Position numbers and translations under genes: made by a program. The notes under the pieces were generated by a model. The model ran no database searches. It was not told where the DNA came from and was given only the letters and a program-made list of their open reading frames with translations. From Gallionella sp. (GTDB lineage Bacteria > Pseudomonadota > Gammaproteobacteria > Burkholderiales > Gallionellaceae), in the NCBI GenBank assembly GCA_024654105.1, contig JANLID010000379.1, forward strand, positions 1-10,560: a stretch of DNA of 10,560 nucleotides, written 5' to 3'. Shown here in pieces: positions 1 to 6,841 of this stretch (within the stretch, counting starts at the first letter, position 1; each line of letters opens with the position of its first letter).

Positions 1-85
1 AACCTCCATCTTGCCAGCAATGGCCGCCCTTCTCTACCTCTTTTTGCTCCCAATTTGGCGGTTAATTCAGCTCAGGTAGGGAGTT

Positions 86-805
86 TTGCAAGAGCCTCAG
101 ATGGCTATGCCCAGCCACGAGTTACTCGTTAAAAAAATAGGTGCGATCAGGGGATACAAAAGCTGGTTTAAAAGGGTCTTTGCCCGGGATGTGCATATAG
201 ATGACCTGGCCAAGGCCATCGCGGCCTTTGAACGCACGGTGGTTTCCGGCAATGCTGCATATGATAAATTCAGGGCGGGAACTCAGCAGGCCTTCAATGA
301 GTCAGAGGAGCGAGGTTTAGCACTTTTTGAAGGCAAGGCACGTTGCTCGCAATGCCATAACGGGCCGAATTTGACTGATGAAAAATATCACAATCTTGGC
401 GTCGATTGGGATACTGCTCATGTTGATCTTGGCCGCTACAAGGTTACCCAAAATGAGCAGGATATTGGCGTCTTCAAGACGCCTACGCTTAGAGAAATTG
501 CTGATACTGCCCCTTATATGCACAACGGAACTTTTGCAACACTGGAAGAGGTGGTGGCTCTTTATAACAAGGGAGGTATTGCCAATCCATTTCTGGACGT
601 TGAAATGAGGCGTCCGAATCGCACATTGGAACAAATGCTGGAGTACTATAAAAAAGTGGAAGTTCAAGAAACACCTTCTCCGGAGACGGGGTTAGTTAAG
701 CTGGGCCTCACAAAGCAAGAGCAAGCGGACCTGGTGGCTTTTCTAAGGACGTTGAGCGGGCAAGGGTGGCAACACATTACGCCTCCCGATTTTTTTCCGG
801 AATAA
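86..805 (+). CDS. Di-heme cytochrome c peroxidase / MauG family protein, C-terminal domain only (5' end missing or disrupted)
   Basis: The family reduces H2O2 (CcpA) or oxidises protein substrates (MauG) in the periplasm using two c-type hemes. Only the second heme domain is readable here. The heme motif CSQCH lies at residues 87-91. The family signature blocks AIAAFERTVVSG (44-55), DLGRYKVT (114-121), GVFKTPTLR (128-136) and PYMHNGTFATLEEVV (143-157) follow, with M145 the likely distal heme ligand, then a C-terminal DLVAFLRTLSG. The readable part is 239 residues, against roughly 320-400 for full-length relatives; the N-terminal heme motif and the usual WDGR block are absent. The frame is closed upstream by TAG at 77-79, so a TTG at 86 is the first possible start, only 2 nt after an AGGGAG. 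Homology-like sequence already begins near codon 1. No signal peptide can be seen. This could be a truncated pseudogene, a gene with a frameshift near base 80, or a sequence error. The family call is firm; the start is not. Confidence 0.75.
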   Translation: MQEPQMAMPSHELLVKKIGAIRGYKSWFKRVFARDVHIDDLAKAIAAFERTVVSGNAAYDKFRAGTQQAFNESEERGLALFEGKARCSQCHNGPNLTDEKYHNLGVDWDTAHVDLGRYKVTQNEQDIGVFKTPTLREIADTAPYMHNGTFATLEEVVALYNKGGIANPFLDVEMRRPNRTLEQMLEYYKKVEVQETPSPETGLVKLGLTKQEQADLVAFLRTLSGQGWQHITPPDFFPE

Positions 806-847
806 GCGGAGCGTACTACCGCAAAACTATTAATTAAGGAGTTAGTC

Positions 848-1432
848 ATGACTTTTCATATAAATCGCGTAAGCACAATAAACCGCTTGGCCATCATGTG
901 TGGCGCACCTATTTTAATTGCAGTCTCCCTCTTTACGGGTGTCGCCAGCGGAGAGGAACATCGATTTTCGGATAAATATTCCATGGAAGTCGATCCTGCC
1001 GCGAAACAAAAGTTGGGAGAGCAGACCTTCAATGAAGTGATGATGTTTTTCCATGCAGCGGAAAAAGCCATTGAAACAAAAGATCTGGAAGCTCTTATGG
1101 AGCTATATTCAGAAAATTATAGCGATGGAGAGCATGATAAAAAATCTGCCAGGCAGATATGGGAAAAGATCTTTGCCACATTTGATATCATGGCCACGCG
1201 CCATAATATGAAACTTGAAAAAATGTCGCCGGATAAAAATATGGTGGTTTTTCAGTGTAGCGGCCTTCTGCTGGGTGTGCCTGACCTTAAAAAGGGGCCT
1301 ATTACCATTGACAATTGGACCAAGCAAGATCATGTGCTGGTCAAGGAAGCCGGCAAATGGAAGTTGATCGGCACTTACGGGCCGGAACGTAAACGGTTAT
1401 GGTTTGATAAACCGATGCACCCTCTTTTTTAG
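848..1432 (+). CDS. Exported NTF2/SnoaL-like (nuclear transport factor 2 fold) protein
   Basis: A 194-residue protein. A basic N-terminus is followed by a hydrophobic stretch at about residues 14-32 and a plausible signal peptidase I site around VASG (32-35), so it is probably periplasmic. The mature part matches the pattern of SnoaL-like/NTF2-fold proteins: an N-terminal helix with AIETKDLEALMELYSENY (74-91), then W105, alternating beta strands, and the closing DHVLVKEAGKWKLIGTYG (161-178). The fold binds small ligands or acts as an enzyme in different relatives, so no reaction can be assigned. The start is well supported by AAGGAG at 836-841, six bases before ATG. It follows the cytochrome c peroxidase fragment by 42 bases on the same strand, so the two may have been co-transcribed. 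Like that gene it is more A+T-rich than the genes to its right. It converges on the YlqF gene with a 28-base gap. Confidence 0.72.
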   Translation: MTFHINRVSTINRLAIMCGAPILIAVSLFTGVASGEEHRFSDKYSMEVDPAAKQKLGEQTFNEVMMFFHAAEKAIETKDLEALMELYSENYSDGEHDKKSARQIWEKIFATFDIMATRHNMKLEKMSPDKNMVVFQCSGLLLGVPDLKKGPITIDNWTKQDHVLVKEAGKWKLIGTYGPERKRLWFDKPMHPLF

Positions 1433-1460
1433 TGCGCCCGGTCTCTCGGCTTAAGGCGGA

Positions 1461-2339
1461 TCAGGAAACGTCTGGCAGCTGGTTGGGCATCATCTTGCGC
1501 GTTTCAGGTGTCTCAAGGCTGATGCGCCCCAACTTGCCACTGCGATATTCCGTCAGCAGGATCATCGCCGCTTTTTCCAGATCCAGTTCACCGCCCTTGC
1601 CTTTAAGCGGGCAACCGCGCTTCTTGGCAACTGCTTCGATCACGCCGATACCGTCCAACCCCGCCACATCCAGGCCGAAGCGCTCGGCGAGTTGATCGGG
1701 ATAGCGCGCCAGCAAGACATCGGCGAGAAATTCGGCGATTTCTTCTTCGATGACCGCGTTGCGGCCGATGGCGTGGATGGCGGCGAGCATCAGGCCGTCG
1801 CTCTGGTGTTCGATCTTTGGCCACATCAGGCCGGGCGAGTCGGTGAGCGTCATGCGCTCGTTCAGGCTGTGGCACTGCTGCGATTTGGTCACGGCGGGTT
1901 CGTCGCCGACATGGGCGACGCGGCGCTTGAGCAGCATGTTCATCAGCGTGGATTTGCCGACGTTGGGAATGCCCATGATCATCATGCGCAGCGGCTTGAG
2001 GGCGCTGTCGCGATGCGGGGCGAGCGGCTGGCATAGTTTAGGCACTTTGGCGGCATCGCTGGCGCTCTTGCAGCTCAATGCCACTGCTTTGACATCTTTT
2101 TGTTTGTTATAAAAATTCAGCCAGGCCTGCGTGACGGTGGGATCGGCGAGATCCGCTTTATTGAGAATTTTCAGGCAGGGACGCTGGCGGTGCTCGCGCA
2201 GCTCACGGATCATCGGGTTGCAGCTCGCTTCCGGCGCGCGGGCATCCAGCACTTCGATGACGACGTCGATGAATTCCATGGTCTCGGCGGCCTTCTTGCG
2301 CGCCGAGGTCATGTGACCGGGAAACCACTGGATCGACAT
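1461..2339 (-). CDS. ylqF: Ribosome biogenesis GTPase YlqF/RbgA family
   Basis: A 292-residue circularly permuted GTPase of the YlqF/RbgA (YawG) family; Bacillus RbgA acts in late 50S subunit assembly. The G motifs appear in the permuted order G4-G5-G1-G2-G3: NKAD at 60-63, SCKS at 89-92, the P-loop GIPNVGKS at 123-130, a switch threonine in PAVTKSQQ (148-155, T151) and DSPG at 167-170. The N-terminus IQWFPGHM (3-10) is the family hallmark and fixes the ATG at 2339. A C-terminal helical RNA-binding region follows to about residue 290. No Shine-Dalgarno sequence is visible: the bases before ATG on the coding strand are C-rich. It lies 164 bases downstream of rsuA on the same strand and may be read through from it. 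Proteobacterial members are less studied than the Firmicutes enzyme, so the precise ribosomal role is an inference. Confidence 0.92.
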   Translation of the reverse strand: MSIQWFPGHMTSARKKAAETMEFIDVVIEVLDARAPEASCNPMIRELREHRQRPCLKILNKADLADPTVTQAWLNFYNKQKDVKAVALSCKSASDAAKVPKLCQPLAPHRDSALKPLRMMIMGIPNVGKSTLMNMLLKRRVAHVGDEPAVTKSQQCHSLNERMTLTDSPGLMWPKIEHQSDGLMLAAIHAIGRNAVIEEEIAEFLADVLLARYPDQLAERFGLDVAGLDGIGVIEAVAKKRGCPLKGKGGELDLEKAAMILLTEYRSGKLGRISLETPETRKMMPNQLPDVS

Positions 2340-2503
2340 TGGGCGGGGGCTTTTTGATTAAAGGTGGATTTTACTCCGCGCCGCCTGCCAAGTCTTACTC
2401 TCATCGGTGCCGCGAACGGGAAGCGTTCCGGATTTCAAAACAGCGCGCTCTGGATCGCCGCGCCCCTGCGGGGCTCGCGCTGACGGATAGTGTCGAAGGT
2501 TAC
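2340..2503 (-). other. Spacer between rsuA and ylqF with strong hairpins
   Basis: There is no gene in these 164 bases. On either strand GCCCC (2462-2466) and GGGGC (2470-2474) pair around a TGC loop. They are flanked by a second perfect pair, AGCGCG (2442-2447) with CGCGCT (2476-2481). A smaller hairpin, GAACG/CGTTC, lies at 2414-2428. No T-run follows on the minus strand, so this is not a classical intrinsic terminator for rsuA. It may stabilise an mRNA 3' end or be a degenerate repeat. Confidence 0.4.
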
Positions 2504-3211
2504 TCAGTCCGGCTTCAGCTGCGCCGCATCGAAATAGCACCATGCGCCTTCGGCCAGCCCCAGTTCATCGAGTTTCAGCAGGCCGATCTGCGCACGGCGC
2601 AGCGCGACGCAGTGGTTGCCGGCAGCCGCCAGCATGCGCTTGACCTGATGGTATTTGCCCTGCTCCAGCACGATCTCGATCCGGTGGGTATCGGCTCTGC
2701 GGCAGGTCACCGCTGCCAGCGGCGCGGGTTCGTCGTGCAGCTTCACGCCAGCCAGCAATTGCGCGACCAGTTCAGGGTTGACCGGGTCATGCGTGGTGGC
2801 GACATAGACCTTGGGCATGTGATATTTGGGTGAGGACTGTTTATGGATGAACGACCCGTCATCCGACATCAGCAGCAAGCCGGTGGTGTCGTGATCGAGG
2901 CGGCCAACCGGCTGCACGCCGCGCCGGGTGAATTGTTCCGGCAGGAGGGTCAGCACGCCGGGATGGTGGCTGGCCTTGCGCGAGCATTCGAAATTGGCGG
3001 GCTTGTTCAACGCGATATAGACATGCTCGCGATAGGTCCACGACTCGCCGAAGACAGTGAACTCAAGGTCGTCGGTCTCGATGGCGATACGGCTGTCGCG
3101 GATGACTTTGCCGGCGATGCTCACTTCACCATCGGCGATCAGTTCACTGCACCACTTGCGTGTGCCAAAGCCCTGCGATTGCAGGATGCGATCCAGGGTG
3201 AGTTTGCTCAT
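2504..3211 (-). CDS. rsuA: 16S rRNA pseudouridine(516) synthase RsuA
   Basis: RsuA converts U516 of 16S rRNA to pseudouridine during 30S assembly. From the ATG at 3211 the protein is 235 residues, close to the 231 of E. coli RsuA. An N-terminal S4 RNA-binding domain starts at LDRILQSQGFGTRKWC (6-21). The catalytic domain carries LNKPANFECS (68-77) and the family motif GRLDHDTTGLLLMSDDG (103-119), with D106 aligned to the catalytic Asp of RsuA, then SPKYHMPKVYV and EQGKYHQVKRMLAAAGNHCVALRR. The TTGLLLMSDDG and KYHQVKRMLAAAGNH blocks resemble RsuA more than RluB, RluE or RluF. The open frame continues upstream to 3322, but the extra 37 residues do not look like the family and the S4 domain begins right after the chosen Met. 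No clear ribosome binding site is seen. RluF or RluE is the main alternative. Confidence 0.88.
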   Translation of the reverse strand: MSKLTLDRILQSQGFGTRKWCSELIADGEVSIAGKVIRDSRIAIETDDLEFTVFGESWTYREHVYIALNKPANFECSRKASHHPGVLTLLPEQFTRRGVQPVGRLDHDTTGLLLMSDDGSFIHKQSSPKYHMPKVYVATTHDPVNPELVAQLLAGVKLHDEPAPLAAVTCRRADTHRIEIVLEQGKYHQVKRMLAAAGNHCVALRRAQIGLLKLDELGLAEGAWCYFDAAQLKPD

Positions 3212-3606
3212 GGCGTGACTGTAGCAGAAGCGCCGTGATTTTCTGGATTTTGCGATGGGTGTGCGGTTGATGACGGCGAATTCGCGGATGCATGCGATCG
3301 AGCTTTTGCCCGGATGGCTCAAGGCGCATATTTCGATTCACTTCACGCCCATGATGATCTTCCATGCTAAACATGGCGGCATAAATAACGCCGCATAGAT
3401 TTCTATAAAACAAAGTATTCATGCGGTTTTTGTGCTGTACGAATGCGGCAGCATTTAGCACGTCATGTTTAACGCCGACCTTAATGCTGCGCCTGACTGC
3501 GTTCTTTGACGCGATGAGAGCTGTTTCTGGATGGATTTGCAGGCGGGTTGCGGTACCGAAGAGCGCGCGCGGGGATTATCGGAAGTGCTGGTACAGATAC
3601 ATCGCT

Positions 3607-3636
3607 TTGAGTCGCTGGCGGTTTGATGAGTAAAAT
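3607..3636 (+). promoter_or_regulatory. Candidate sigma-70 promoter (upstream) for mltC
   Basis: TTGAGT at 3607-3612 and TAAAAT at 3631-3636 are separated by 18 bases, matching 4 and 5 of 6 consensus positions. It points toward mltC and lies just upstream of a better extended -10 site. Read by eye only. Confidence 0.35.
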
Positions 3637-3656
3637 AGTAGGTATCGCGCCCCGAT

Positions 3657-3665
3657 TGTTATAAT
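3657..3665 (+). promoter_or_regulatory. Extended -10 promoter for mltC
   Basis: TGTTATAAT at 3657-3665 is a perfect extended -10 element (TG, one base, TATAAT). No -35 hexamer is found 17 bases upstream, which is typical of extended -10 promoters. Transcription would start near 3672, giving a leader of about 74 bases before the mltC ATG. Confidence 0.5.
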
Positions 3666-3699
3666 TTGAAAATTATTGCCGATCGAAGTTTGGAAATGG

Positions 3700-3719
3700 G
3701 CGTCAGCATTCAATGACGC
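3700..3719 (+). promoter_or_regulatory. Hairpin in the mltC 5' leader
   Basis: GCGTCA (3700-3705) and TGACGC (3714-3719) form a perfect 6-bp stem with an 8-base loop, 16 bases before the GGAGG ribosome binding site at 3736-3740. It would lie inside the leader made from the extended -10 promoter. It could affect translation or mRNA stability, or be an operator. Function is unknown. Confidence 0.3.
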
Positions 3720-3745
3720 ACTGGATAACTTTTGTGGAGGGATAG

Positions 3746-5098
3746 ATGAAGATCAAACATGGATTGATTCTGGCCGTAGCAAGCGCATTGTCGTTGCCCG
3801 CCTGCACCACGAAGCAGCTCACAGATATTGCGCTTTCCAAGGATCCGAAGGCGGCCTTGAAGAGCATAGGGCATAATAAAATTGAGACCTACAAACGGGA
3901 TCCACAGGCGCTGATTGCGGACTTTGAAAGGCTCAAGGTTGAGCTTGACCGCCTCTTTGGCGATGTTAAGCAGGAAAGCGAAAAGAAGTGGGGGGCGGAG
4001 GAATCGGAGACATTGCCCAGCCCGAAACGCTATGTGAAATATACCCAACAGTACAAGAACCGGATCATCGTGGACTACGAGAAAGGCACGATCCGGATCG
4101 AGCATATTCAAGATTCCATTGCCGCCGAAAAACTGCATGGCGCCATTGTAGTCGCATTGCTGACCCCGGAAGATCCAAAATCCGCAGACGTATTTTCCGA
4201 CAAGGACGTGATACTTGACGGCAAGCCGTTTCTCCAGGATTTGGTGCTGAACCAGAACAAACAGATCATGAAGACGCGGGAAGATGTTGATCGCTATGCT
4301 GGCTATCTTGTCGCCAACAAGTTGAAGACGAGGAAAATCAGGGTGAGCGGCACGCCGGTCGAGGTTGCTTACGTTGAGATAGAGATGATCGGTGCCGAAC
4401 AGGATCGTATTGCCGCCGCAACGCCACCGAAAAAGATACAGAAAAAACCACCCAAGAAAGGCGTGCCGCAGCCCATTGATGTGCAACCGGACAAAAGGGC
4501 GCATGAGCGTGCCGATCCCAATCGATATGCTGCAGCAGACAAGATTGCGCCGAAATTCCTGCCGATGGTAAACAGGTACGCCAAGGCTACAGGCATTGAT
4601 CCTGCGCTCATTTTTGGGGTCATTTATCAGGAAAGCCGGTTCAATCCTCACGCCGTCTCTTCTGCCGGGGCATATGGCATGATGCAGCTTGTGCCAAAGA
4701 GCGGCGGAATAGAGGCTTTTCGCAAGGCCAAGGGAGAATCGATCCAGCCGACCAGGGCATACCTCATGGACCCGGAAAATAATATCGAACTTGGTTCGAC
4801 CTATCTGAGCATGCTTTTATTCGATTTCTGGACGAAGAATGTAGGAAATATTCCTGCGCGCGAGTATTGTGCCATTTCCGGGTACAACACCGGCCCTGGC
4901 AACGTTGCAAGGGCGTTTAGCGGCAGCACGAAAAAATTGGACGTTGCGCAGAAAAAGGCCAACAGCATGCGCCCCGACGAGCTTTTTGACTATTTGCGCA
5001 ACAACCTCCCATACATAGAAACGCGCGATTATCTCATGCGTGTGGCGTCCGCAAGAAGGCACTACAGGGAAATGTTTTATTCCGATATGCCGTTATAA
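3746..5098 (+). CDS. mltC: Membrane-bound lytic murein transglycosylase, MltC type
   Basis: A peptidoglycan-cleaving lytic transglycosylase, which makes 1,6-anhydromuropeptides, probably attached to the inner face of the outer membrane. The protein has 450 residues. A signal peptide ends in the lipobox LPAC (17-20), so C20 is the lipidated residue. Residues about 45-215 correspond to the N-terminal domain found in MltC (DUF3393 type). A Lys/Pro-rich linker (PPKKIQKKPPKK, 227-238) leads to the SLT catalytic domain at about 265-445. There, YQESRFNPHAVSSAGAYGMMQLVP (294-317) holds the catalytic E296, and GYNTGPGNVARAF (379-391) is the second SLT motif. It is clearly longer than E. coli MltC (about 359 residues), partly through the linker. 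GGAGG at 3736-3740 supports the ATG. It appears to be monocistronic with its own promoter; no clear terminator follows. Confidence 0.9.
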   Translation: MKIKHGLILAVASALSLPACTTKQLTDIALSKDPKAALKSIGHNKIETYKRDPQALIADFERLKVELDRLFGDVKQESEKKWGAEESETLPSPKRYVKYTQQYKNRIIVDYEKGTIRIEHIQDSIAAEKLHGAIVVALLTPEDPKSADVFSDKDVILDGKPFLQDLVLNQNKQIMKTREDVDRYAGYLVANKLKTRKIRVSGTPVEVAYVEIEMIGAEQDRIAAATPPKKIQKKPPKKGVPQPIDVQPDKRAHERADPNRYAAADKIAPKFLPMVNRYAKATGIDPALIFGVIYQESRFNPHAVSSAGAYGMMQLVPKSGGIEAFRKAKGESIQPTRAYLMDPENNIELGSTYLSMLLFDFWTKNVGNIPAREYCAISGYNTGPGNVARAFSGSTKKLDVAQKKANSMRPDELFDYLRNNLPYIETRDYLMRVASARRHYREMFYSDMPL

Positions 5099-5197
5099 AA
5101 AATTTCTACCCTGATTCAGATTGCCTGGCGTGTTGCTCAAGGCGATTGTGCAGGCGCTGGCAGCCTCTCAGGTGTGCCGCACCCCCCTTTGGAGTCA

Positions 5198-5226
5198 TTG
5201 ACCCTAATGCGCGGGCAGGGTTGAAT
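5198..5226 (+). promoter_or_regulatory. Candidate sigma-70 promoter for tusE
   Basis: TTGACC (5198-5203) and TTGAAT (5221-5226) are spaced by 17 bases, matching 5/6 and 4/6 of consensus. A start near 5233 would leave a short leader containing AAAGGAG at 5248-5254, seven bases before the tusE ATG. The rest of the 5099-5260 gap shows only weak GC-rich pairings and no T-run terminator for mltC. Confidence 0.35.
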
Positions 5227-5260
5227 GGCCAACATTCACCAGGTTTGAAAGGAGCCGACC

Positions 5261-5554
5261 ATGCAAATTCCGGAGCGCGACGGCGACGGCTATCTCGTCG
5301 ATATGAGCGACTGGACGCCGAAGATCGGTCGCTTGATGGCCAAGGCAGACGGTTACGAGCTGAACGACAAGAAGTGGGAGCAAATCATGAAGGCGCGCGA
5401 GTACTACGAAGAGTTCGGCTCGGTGCCGCCGATACGCAAGTTTGCCAAGTACATTGAAGAAGACCAGAAGACGGTGTTCGACTTGTGGATGACCGGCCCG
5501 ATGAAGCCGATCACCAAATACGGCGGCATGCCCAAACCTACTGGCTGCGTCTGA
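5261..5554 (+). CDS. tusE: TusE/DsrC-family sulfur-relay protein
   Basis: A 97-residue cytoplasmic protein of the DsrC/TusE/DsvC family. TusE passes persulfide sulfur from the TusBCD complex to MnmA for 2-thiolation of tRNA wobble uridine; DsrC proper works with dissimilatory sulfite reductase. The family features are the N-terminal DGYLVDMSDW (9-18), the central EYYEEFGSVPPIRKFAKYI (47-65) and the C-terminal arm ending PKPTGCV (91-97). The essential penultimate cysteine (CysA, C96) is present. The second cysteine of true DsrC, eleven residues upstream, is T85 here. That points to the TusE-like or single-cysteine type rather than a sulfite-reductase partner. AAAGGAG at 5248-5254 supports the ATG. 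No tusBCD, mnmA or dsr genes lie in the window, so the partner cannot be told from context. Confidence 0.88.
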   Translation: MQIPERDGDGYLVDMSDWTPKIGRLMAKADGYELNDKKWEQIMKAREYYEEFGSVPPIRKFAKYIEEDQKTVFDLWMTGPMKPITKYGGMPKPTGCV

Positions 5555-5577
5555 GCAACTGCCCAATGACCAGGAGC

Positions 5578-5655
5578 ATGCTGAATGAATCCAGCCCCGG
5601 CTTTTCTCTGAACGAAAACGGGCGTTTCAGGATAAACGGGGCGGCGCTTTCATAA
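5578..5655 (+). CDS. Possible 25-codon mini-ORF between tusE and the 392-residue gene
   Basis: An ATG at 5578 opens a 25-residue frame (MLNESSPGFSLNENGRFRIN, then GAALS) ending in TAA at 5653-5655. One base separates that stop from the ATG of the next gene at 5657. An in-frame ATG at 5566 would give 29 residues. AGGAG (5572-5576) is only one base from the 5578 ATG, which is too close for a normal start. The frame overlaps a hairpin formed by CTGAACG (5608-5614) and CGTTTCAG (5623-5630), with one bulged base. It could be a coupling or leader peptide for the downstream gene, or chance. Confidence 0.2.
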   Translation: MLNESSPGFSLNENGRFRINGAALS

Positions 5656-5656
5656 C

Positions 5657-6835
5657 ATGAACGACACAATGCAATCCGGTCCACGCGAAATCTTGACGCC
5701 TTACAGGTCTATTCCTCTCGTTGTACCGGAGGGAATGAAGCACAACGAGTTTTTCAACAGCACGGAAAACCTTGATGATCTGGTGAACAACAACGGTTTG
5801 CTGGTAAATTCGGAAAACCTGTTGCTGTATCGCAAGGCGCTGGGACACAGCACCGAGTTTGATTGCTCGATTATCTACAACACTTCCAAGGTTATTCTCA
5901 ACCCGCTGGGGCGGCCGGTACGGCGCACCCAGGTTGCGGACAATGTGAAGCATGTGTGGAACCGGATGAACCAGATCATCATCGATTACATGCTTGGGCA
6001 GTACCCCGATCCGGATCAAGCGCTGATTCTTGCAGGCGAGGCGAGTCTGGATGCGACTTGGCCGCTAACATCTCCCGGCGTGCCCAGCATCCGCATGCTG
6101 CACAATCATTTTGTCGTATTCCCCATGGAAAAGCTGCGTAACGCCAAATTGGCCGATGCCGACAATCCCAACCTGACCGATGGTGGCCAGCACAGCCTGT
6201 TTCAGGCCTACATGCGCGATGTGTATCACGAGTTTTTCGAAAGGGCGCTGAATCTGAAGATTCTCAATCCTGCGAGTGAGGCTGATGCGCGCATCGGGCT
6301 TACCGGATACCCGCAGGGATTGCCCAGCTGGAAGATACAGGGTGGAGCGGCAACACTCAGGAATGTGCATTTCTGGAAAGAATACGACGAAGTGCTGAAA
6401 GGCTTTATCGATTTTTACCGCACTTTTTTCTCGCAGGTTTCCACGCGCAATGCGCCCATGCTGCCGGATGTTTATTACCCGGAACAGGTGGAGAGCGTGC
6501 TGCTGTTTAACAATGATTTTATGAAGACGGCGAAGAAGGTGCGCGACCGCTGCATCGTTGATGCGAAATATGCCAACGCCATACGCTGGGAGCCTGCATT
6601 CAAACAGATTATCTACCGCAACGATGCGGGCAAGCTGATCGTCACCATCAGCCAGAATTCCATCGGCAATGCGATCACCGAGTTGCTGGGTGTCGTGGTG
6701 AAGCGCATTCCCGATGCGGAGGCCTATGCCAAGTGCGAACCCGCGCTGATCGGGCGTTTGCTTGAGGTGCGCCGCCGCTTGATCGAGGCCGATCTGGGTG
6801 ACGGGATCGCTACTGCCTACTGGCCGAAGGAATAA
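5657..6835 (+). CDS. Conserved-looking protein of unknown function (392 aa)
   Basis: I do not recognise this family. The protein is soluble-looking: it has no signal peptide and no transmembrane segment. It reads as a normal, well-composed coding sequence with no internal breaks. The most distinctive block is SIRMLHNHFVVFPMEKL (144-160), a His-x-His between hydrophobic residues. This loosely recalls the active-site His-x-His of the HIT/GalT nucleotidyltransferase superfamily, but that is a weak resemblance and not an assignment. Other striking segments are STEFDCSIIYNTSK (65-78), GYPQGLPSWKIQGG (217-230) and ISQNSIGNAITELLGVVVKR (331-350). The stop at 5633-5635 limits the start, and ATG 5657 is the first choice (M5 at 5669 is the alternative). 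No Shine-Dalgarno sequence precedes it, so translation may be coupled to upstream reading. It lies 102 bases after tusE on the same strand and may share its transcript. A new promoter begins right after its stop codon. Confidence 0.75.
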   Translation: MNDTMQSGPREILTPYRSIPLVVPEGMKHNEFFNSTENLDDLVNNNGLLVNSENLLLYRKALGHSTEFDCSIIYNTSKVILNPLGRPVRRTQVADNVKHVWNRMNQIIIDYMLGQYPDPDQALILAGEASLDATWPLTSPGVPSIRMLHNHFVVFPMEKLRNAKLADADNPNLTDGGQHSLFQAYMRDVYHEFFERALNLKILNPASEADARIGLTGYPQGLPSWKIQGGAATLRNVHFWKEYDEVLKGFIDFYRTFFSQVSTRNAPMLPDVYYPEQVESVLLFNNDFMKTAKKVRDRCIVDAKYANAIRWEPAFKQIIYRNDAGKLIVTISQNSIGNAITELLGVVVKRIPDAEAYAKCEPALIGRLLEVRRRLIEADLGDGIATAYWPKE

Positions 6836-6841
6836 GGAAAA

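Larger units (their letters stand above)
3212..3745. other. Divergent intergenic region between rsuA and mltC
   Basis: About 530 bases without a supported gene. It contains a small inverted repeat GCGGC/GCCGC (3376-3380 and 3390-3394, 9-nt loop) and an 8-base inverted repeat GCAGCATT/AATGCTGC (3448-3455 and 3483-3490). The right third holds two candidate promoters and a leader hairpin for mltC, listed separately. An open frame at 3421-3633 has no recognisable protein features and is probably chance. The promoter of rsuA should lie in the left part, but I could not pick out good hexamers. Confidence 0.5.

Noticed and set aside
1401..1430. Possible terminator at the end of the NTF2-like gene (GGTTT/AAACC hairpin followed by a T-run)
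   Set aside because: The stem is only 5 bp and A/T-rich, the T-run is separated from it by seven or more bases, and the whole lies inside the coding sequence. Too weak to call.
3212..3322. N-terminal extension of RsuA to 3322
   Set aside because: The extra 37 residues are unlike the family, and the S4 domain starts immediately after the Met at 3211.
3421..3633. A 70-codon open frame upstream of mltC
   Set aside because: There is no ribosome binding site, the residue mix is Cys/Trp/Arg-rich and it matches no family; it lies in a region better read as regulatory.
5261..5554. Reading the DsrC-like gene as part of a dissimilatory sulfite reductase system
   Set aside because: The second DsrC cysteine is absent and no dsr genes are in the window.
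6100..6108. HNH residues suggesting an HNH nuclease in the 392-residue protein
   Set aside because: The surrounding sequence lacks the zinc/ββα pattern of HNH nucleases; the three residues alone are not evidence.
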